Positions 61,122-64,000 of a stretch of DNA of 64,000 nucleotides are shown piece after piece. Below the pieces are notes generated by a model. It was not told the DNA's origin, searched no databases, and saw only the letters and a list, made by a program, of their open reading frames with translations. The number at the start of each line of letters is the position of its first letter. Within the stretch, counting starts at the first letter, position 1. The stretch is from Nitrobacteraceae bacterium AZCC 2146 (lineage in GTDB: Bacteria; Pseudomonadota; Alphaproteobacteria; Rhizobiales; Xanthobacteraceae). The stretch covers positions 5,022,001 through 5,086,000 of the forward strand of contig JBAGRP010000001.1 of assembly GCA_036924855.1 (NCBI GenBank), written 5' to 3'. Position numbers and translations under genes: made by a program.

Positions 61122-64000
61122 TTACCGCGCCGCGCGCTTGGCGGAGGTCGGCTTCGCTGCGGCCTGCGCCGGGCCGTCCCAGCCGCCGGCCGGACTAGCC
61201 ACATTGATGGCGTCGTCGGGCTGGCCTTCGGGGACGAAGGTCTGGATCGCCAGCTTGGCGGCGGCAAGTGACTGCGGATCGAGCCGTTTGGCGATGTCAT
61301 CGCGCTTGCGGCCGGCGTCGGCGTCGCCCTGGGCAGCGGCGAGGCTGAACCACTTGAAGGATTCGGCGAGGTTCTGTTCGACGCCGATGCCGCGGGCATA
61401 GAGGATGCCGAGGTTGAACTGGCTGTCGGCGACGCCGCGTTCGGCAGCCTTGCGGAACCAGAGCGACGCGCTCTTGTAGTTGGCGCCCTTGCCGCCGCCG
61501 TCGGCATCCAGCACCGCGAGGTTATGCATCGCCTTGGCGTTGCCGCGTTCGGCAGCCTGCATGTAGTAGCGCCGGGCGGTGTCGAGATCCTTCTTCACGC
61601 TCAGGCCCTTTTCGTAGAGCGTGCCTAACCTGAACATCGCCGGCACCACCCCGGCCTGCGCCGCGCGGTCATACCATTTGGCGGCTTCGTCGTAGTTCGA
61701 CGTCACGCCCTTGCCTTCGGCATAGCGGACGCCAACCTCAAAAGCGGCCGAGGCATCGCCCTTCAGCGCGGCATTGCGCAGCACCGTGCCGCCGATGGTG
61801 TCGGGCAGCCGTTCCGCGGCCGGGATCGGCACCAGGGCCAGTTTGCGGTTGCTGGACGGCAGCACCGGTGCGGCGGCGCTGGCCTGCGGCGCTGCGATGC
61901 TGCCGGTGACGTCGGCAGGAGCCGGCGTCGGCGCCGGGGCCGCGGGTGCCTGGGGCATGGTCATGGCGGGCGCCGCGGTTTCCGCGACAAACGGCACGGG
62001 CGCCGCCAGCGACTGCCGGCCGATCGGGGTCGGCGAGGTCATCGACGGCATGGCAGGGGCAGGCGCCGCGGGCCGGGCTGGAGCTTCCGCCGGCTCGGGC
62101 GCTACCAGCGGCGTAGTATCGTGGGCATTGTCCGCCATCGGCGCCGGCGAACTGCTGTCGAGCAGCGTCATCGCCATCTTGAACGAGCCGAGCACGATCA
62201 CGACCACGCTGGCGCCGACCAGCAGCGAGCGGATTTTCGAACTGATGGTCGAGCTGCCCTTGTCGGTGGTGCCGCCCTTCGGCGTGGACTTGGCAGCTTG
62301 CCTGGATTTGTCGCTGCCAGGTGAGGACGCCGCGGCGGCCTGCGCGGCGCGGCGCGCAGCAGCGATGAAACTCGACGCGGTGGCCTGTTCGCGGGCGCCA
62401 TCGGAAAGCTCGCTGATGGCATCTTCGGACGCGGCGATGCGCTCGGACGGCGACGCAACGCGGACCTGCGGCCGTGTGCCCGGCTCCAGCGGATGATCCG
62501 GGGGCAATTCGAGATCGACCATCGGCCGCGGCGCAGTGCGCTCCATTGCGGGCGCCGGCGAAGGCCGTGCGCTGGGCTGGGGGTCGAGAATGTCGCTGAT
62601 CGCCTTCGGCGTGGCGAAGGCCGGCGTCGGCTCATGGGAGATCGCGGTGGCGGCGAACTCGCGCGGCGCGGCGTCGAAATGCACCTGCGGCTGCGGTGCA
62701 CGGGTTTGCGCCGGCACCGGGGCGGGCATTGGAGCCGCTTTGGCCTGCGCAGGATTTTGCATCTGCGGACGCGGTGGTGCGATCGGCGCAGTGGTTGGCG
62801 CAGGCATCGCGGCGCGCGGCGCCGGCGCATGCGGGATCGGCGCCGGAGCGGGAGCCGGCTGTGCCGCGGGCGCGGCACGTACCGCGCGCAGATCGCCTTC
62901 GATCATGGCGAGGCGGTCGACGACGTGGCCGAGGGTGTTGTGAACGACTTCGAGGGAGTCCTGGGTGTGGCGGTCGGTTTCCGACTGGCTGAAGCGCATG
63001 TCGGAGAGTTCGCGCTTGATGGTGTCGACCAGGCCGGGATCCATCGACGGGGCGCTGCTGCGGCTGTCGACAAGCGCGGCAAAGGTCGACTGCTGCCGTT
63101 CGAGATGGCGCAGAATATCCTGCAGTCCGTCCTCGACGCGGCCGAGATTGTTGGCGCGCGGATCGGTGGTGGTCTCGATCCGCTCCAGCAGATAGGACAC
63201 GCGCTGTTCGAGATGCGCGAACGCCGACGAGCTGTCATTGCCGACCGGCAGATGGTCGAGCCGATTGGACAGCGCCTGCAAGGCGATTTCGAGATGATCG
63301 GAGCTGGCCGCAGCGGGCCGCTCGCGGTTTTCCAGCGCCGTGGTCAGCGTCGCGATGCGCTGCTCCAGGGCGGCAAAGGAAACGCTGTTGTCGGCGCGCG
63401 CCAGCTGATCGACCTTCGACGACAGCGTGTGCAGGTCGTCACTGAGCCGGCCCAGCGCTTCGTTGGAGGCGACGTTGGAAACGATCGCGCGCAATGCCGC
63501 GATGGCGCCTTCGAGCTGCTGCAGGGTGCCGGGATCGTCGCTGGAGCGCACGATCAGGTCGATCTTGCCACCGAGATTGCGGATCGCGTCGTCGAAGCCG
63601 GCGAGTTGCTCGGCCGGCGTCAGCGTCCGCAGGGTCTCGTGGATTTCGCTAAGCGCGCGTTCGACGCCGGCCAGCGCCTGGCCGTCGATGCCGCTCTGCC
63701 GGCTGTCGTCGATGCGGCGGCCCAGCGAGCGGATCTCGTTCTCGATCGATTCGATGGCGCGGCGCGGCATCGCTTCGGTGATGACGTTGCGGATCTCGGC
63801 CAGTTCGGAGCGGAAGGTGGCGATCGACTGCTCGATGCCAGTGTCCGGGCGCTGCAGCGCCTCGATCTTGCTGGTGATCTGGAACAGCTGCCGCTCGAGG
63901 CCGGACATGTCCAGCGCGGGCGCGTAAGCAGGCGGAGGCGCAAAAGCAGGCGCGATCGGCGGCGCCTGGCGCGGCGGCATCATCCGCGGCGTGCCGTCGA
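61122..64000 (-). CDS. PodJ-like Sel1-repeat protein (5' end outside window)
   Basis: At least 953 residues are visible; the frame stays open through base 64000, so the start lies beyond. From the N-terminal side: long coiled-coil segments (about residues 10-370), a Pro/Ala-rich linker (370-560), one membrane helix near ILVGASVVVIVLGSFKMAM, a second Pro/Ala linker, and C-terminal Sel1 repeats (EVGVRYAEGKGVTSNYDEAAKWYDRAAQ is one). This plan matches PodJ localisation factors of Rhizobiales, which mark the cell pole. The peptidoglycan-binding domain of Caulobacter PodJ is absent. Confidence 0.83.
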   Translation of the reverse strand, partial: DGTPRMMPPRQAPPIAPAFAPPPAYAPALDMSGLERQLFQITSKIEALQRPDTGIEQSIATFRSELAEIRNVITEAMPRRAIESIENEIRSLGRRIDDSRQSGIDGQALAGVERALSEIHETLRTLTPAEQLAGFDDAIRNLGGKIDLIVRSSDDPGTLQQLEGAIAALRAIVSNVASNEALGRLSDDLHTLSSKVDQLARADNSVSFAALEQRIATLTTALENRERPAAASSDHLEIALQALSNRLDHLPVGNDSSSAFAHLEQRVSYLLERIETTTDPRANNLGRVEDGLQDILRHLERQQSTFAALVDSRSSAPSMDPGLVDTIKRELSDMRFSQSETDRHTQDSLEVVHNTLGHVVDRLAMIEGDLRAVRAAPAAQPAPAPAPIPHAPAPRAAMPAPTTAPIAPPRPQMQNPAQAKAAPMPAPVPAQTRAPQPQVHFDAAPREFAATAISHEPTPAFATPKAISDILDPQPSARPSPAPAMERTAPRPMVDLELPPDHPLEPGTRPQVRVASPSERIAASEDAISELSDGAREQATASSFIAAARRAAQAAAASSPGSDKSRQAAKSTPKGGTTDKGSSTISSKIRSLLVGASVVVIVLGSFKMAMTLLDSSSPAPMADNAHDTTPLVAPEPAEAPARPAAPAPAMPSMTSPTPIGRQSLAAPVPFVAETAAPAMTMPQAPAAPAPTPAPADVTGSIAAPQASAAAPVLPSSNRKLALVPIPAAERLPDTIGGTVLRNAALKGDASAAFEVGVRYAEGKGVTSNYDEAAKWYDRAAQAGVVPAMFRLGTLYEKGLSVKKDLDTARRYYMQAAERGNAKAMHNLAVLDADGGGKGANYKSASLWFRKAAERGVADSQFNLGILYARGIGVEQNLAESFKWFSLAAAQGDADAGRKRDDIAKRLDPQSLAAAKLAIQTFVPEGQPDDAINVASPAGGWDGPAQAAAKPTSAKRAAR

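Noticed and set aside
1..64000. CRISPR array or rRNA operon
   Set aside because: No regularly spaced direct repeats and no rRNA-like sequence were seen on reading through the window.

Overview
The window is a dense, high-GC alphaproteobacterial chromosome segment. A Rhizobiales host, most likely Bradyrhizobiaceae (Bradyrhizobium, Tardiphaga or Rhodopseudomonas type), is suggested by several features: an Omp2b-like porin, Omp25-type barrel proteins, a class I lysyl-tRNA synthetase, a PodJ-like Sel1 protein, and GC-rich palindromic repeats. The species cannot be named from sequence alone.

Layout. 1-4.4 kb: pyrimidine (Rut-type) catabolism genes with a NitT/TauT-type ABC transporter and a quinone oxidoreductase. 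4.4-12.6 kb: a nine-gene minus-strand unit (ureidoglycolate-lyase-like, PuuE/allantoinase-like, polar amino-acid-type ABC transporter, epimerase, SDR, RutD) behind a GntR/FCD regulator, with a palindromic operator candidate before its first gene. 12.7-26 kb: mixed chromosomal genes (sorbosone-type dehydrogenase, MATE pump, AraC plus O6-alkylguanine transferase, MarR, porin, TetR, tRNA-Gly(CCC), FAD dehydrogenase, SCO protein). 26.0-31.8 kb: a family 2 glycosyltransferase gene broken by a 3,696-bp IS1595-like element. The element has 27-bp perfect inverted ends and an 8-bp target duplication. It carries a transposase, an XRE regulator, four other cargo ORFs and a possible structured RNA. The gene also appears to carry an in-frame stop upstream. 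31.8-42.9 kb: lysS, an S24 repressor, pyrD, a second MATE pump, and the ligase and nuclease of the ligase-associated DNA-damage-response set. 42.9-48.9 kb: two tandem double-barrel outer-membrane genes and two tandem LivK-type binding proteins. 49.3-52.8 kb: the matching Lhr-type helicase and PdeM. The helicase reading frame contains a palindromic repeat as about 70 extra in-frame residues. 52.8-64 kb: LysR, DMT, MBL and Nramp-like genes, a TIGR02186/TauE pair, a TetR-GST divergon with two matching operator candidates, and a truncated PodJ-like gene.

How genes work together. RutB, RutC and RutD-like enzymes would take ureidoacrylate through aminoacrylate to malonic semialdehyde and ammonia, with an ABC importer in place of the RutG permease. 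The nearby GntR-controlled unit looks like uptake and breakdown of another ureide- or amide-like nitrogen compound. DNA ligase, MBL exonuclease, Lhr helicase and PdeM are the four members of one known repair-associated set, here split over two loci.

Least explained parts: the cargo of the IS1595-like element (63- and 185-aa proteins with no recognised family), the structured segment beside it, and the repeat-derived insert in the helicase. No CRISPR array, prophage or rRNA operon was seen.
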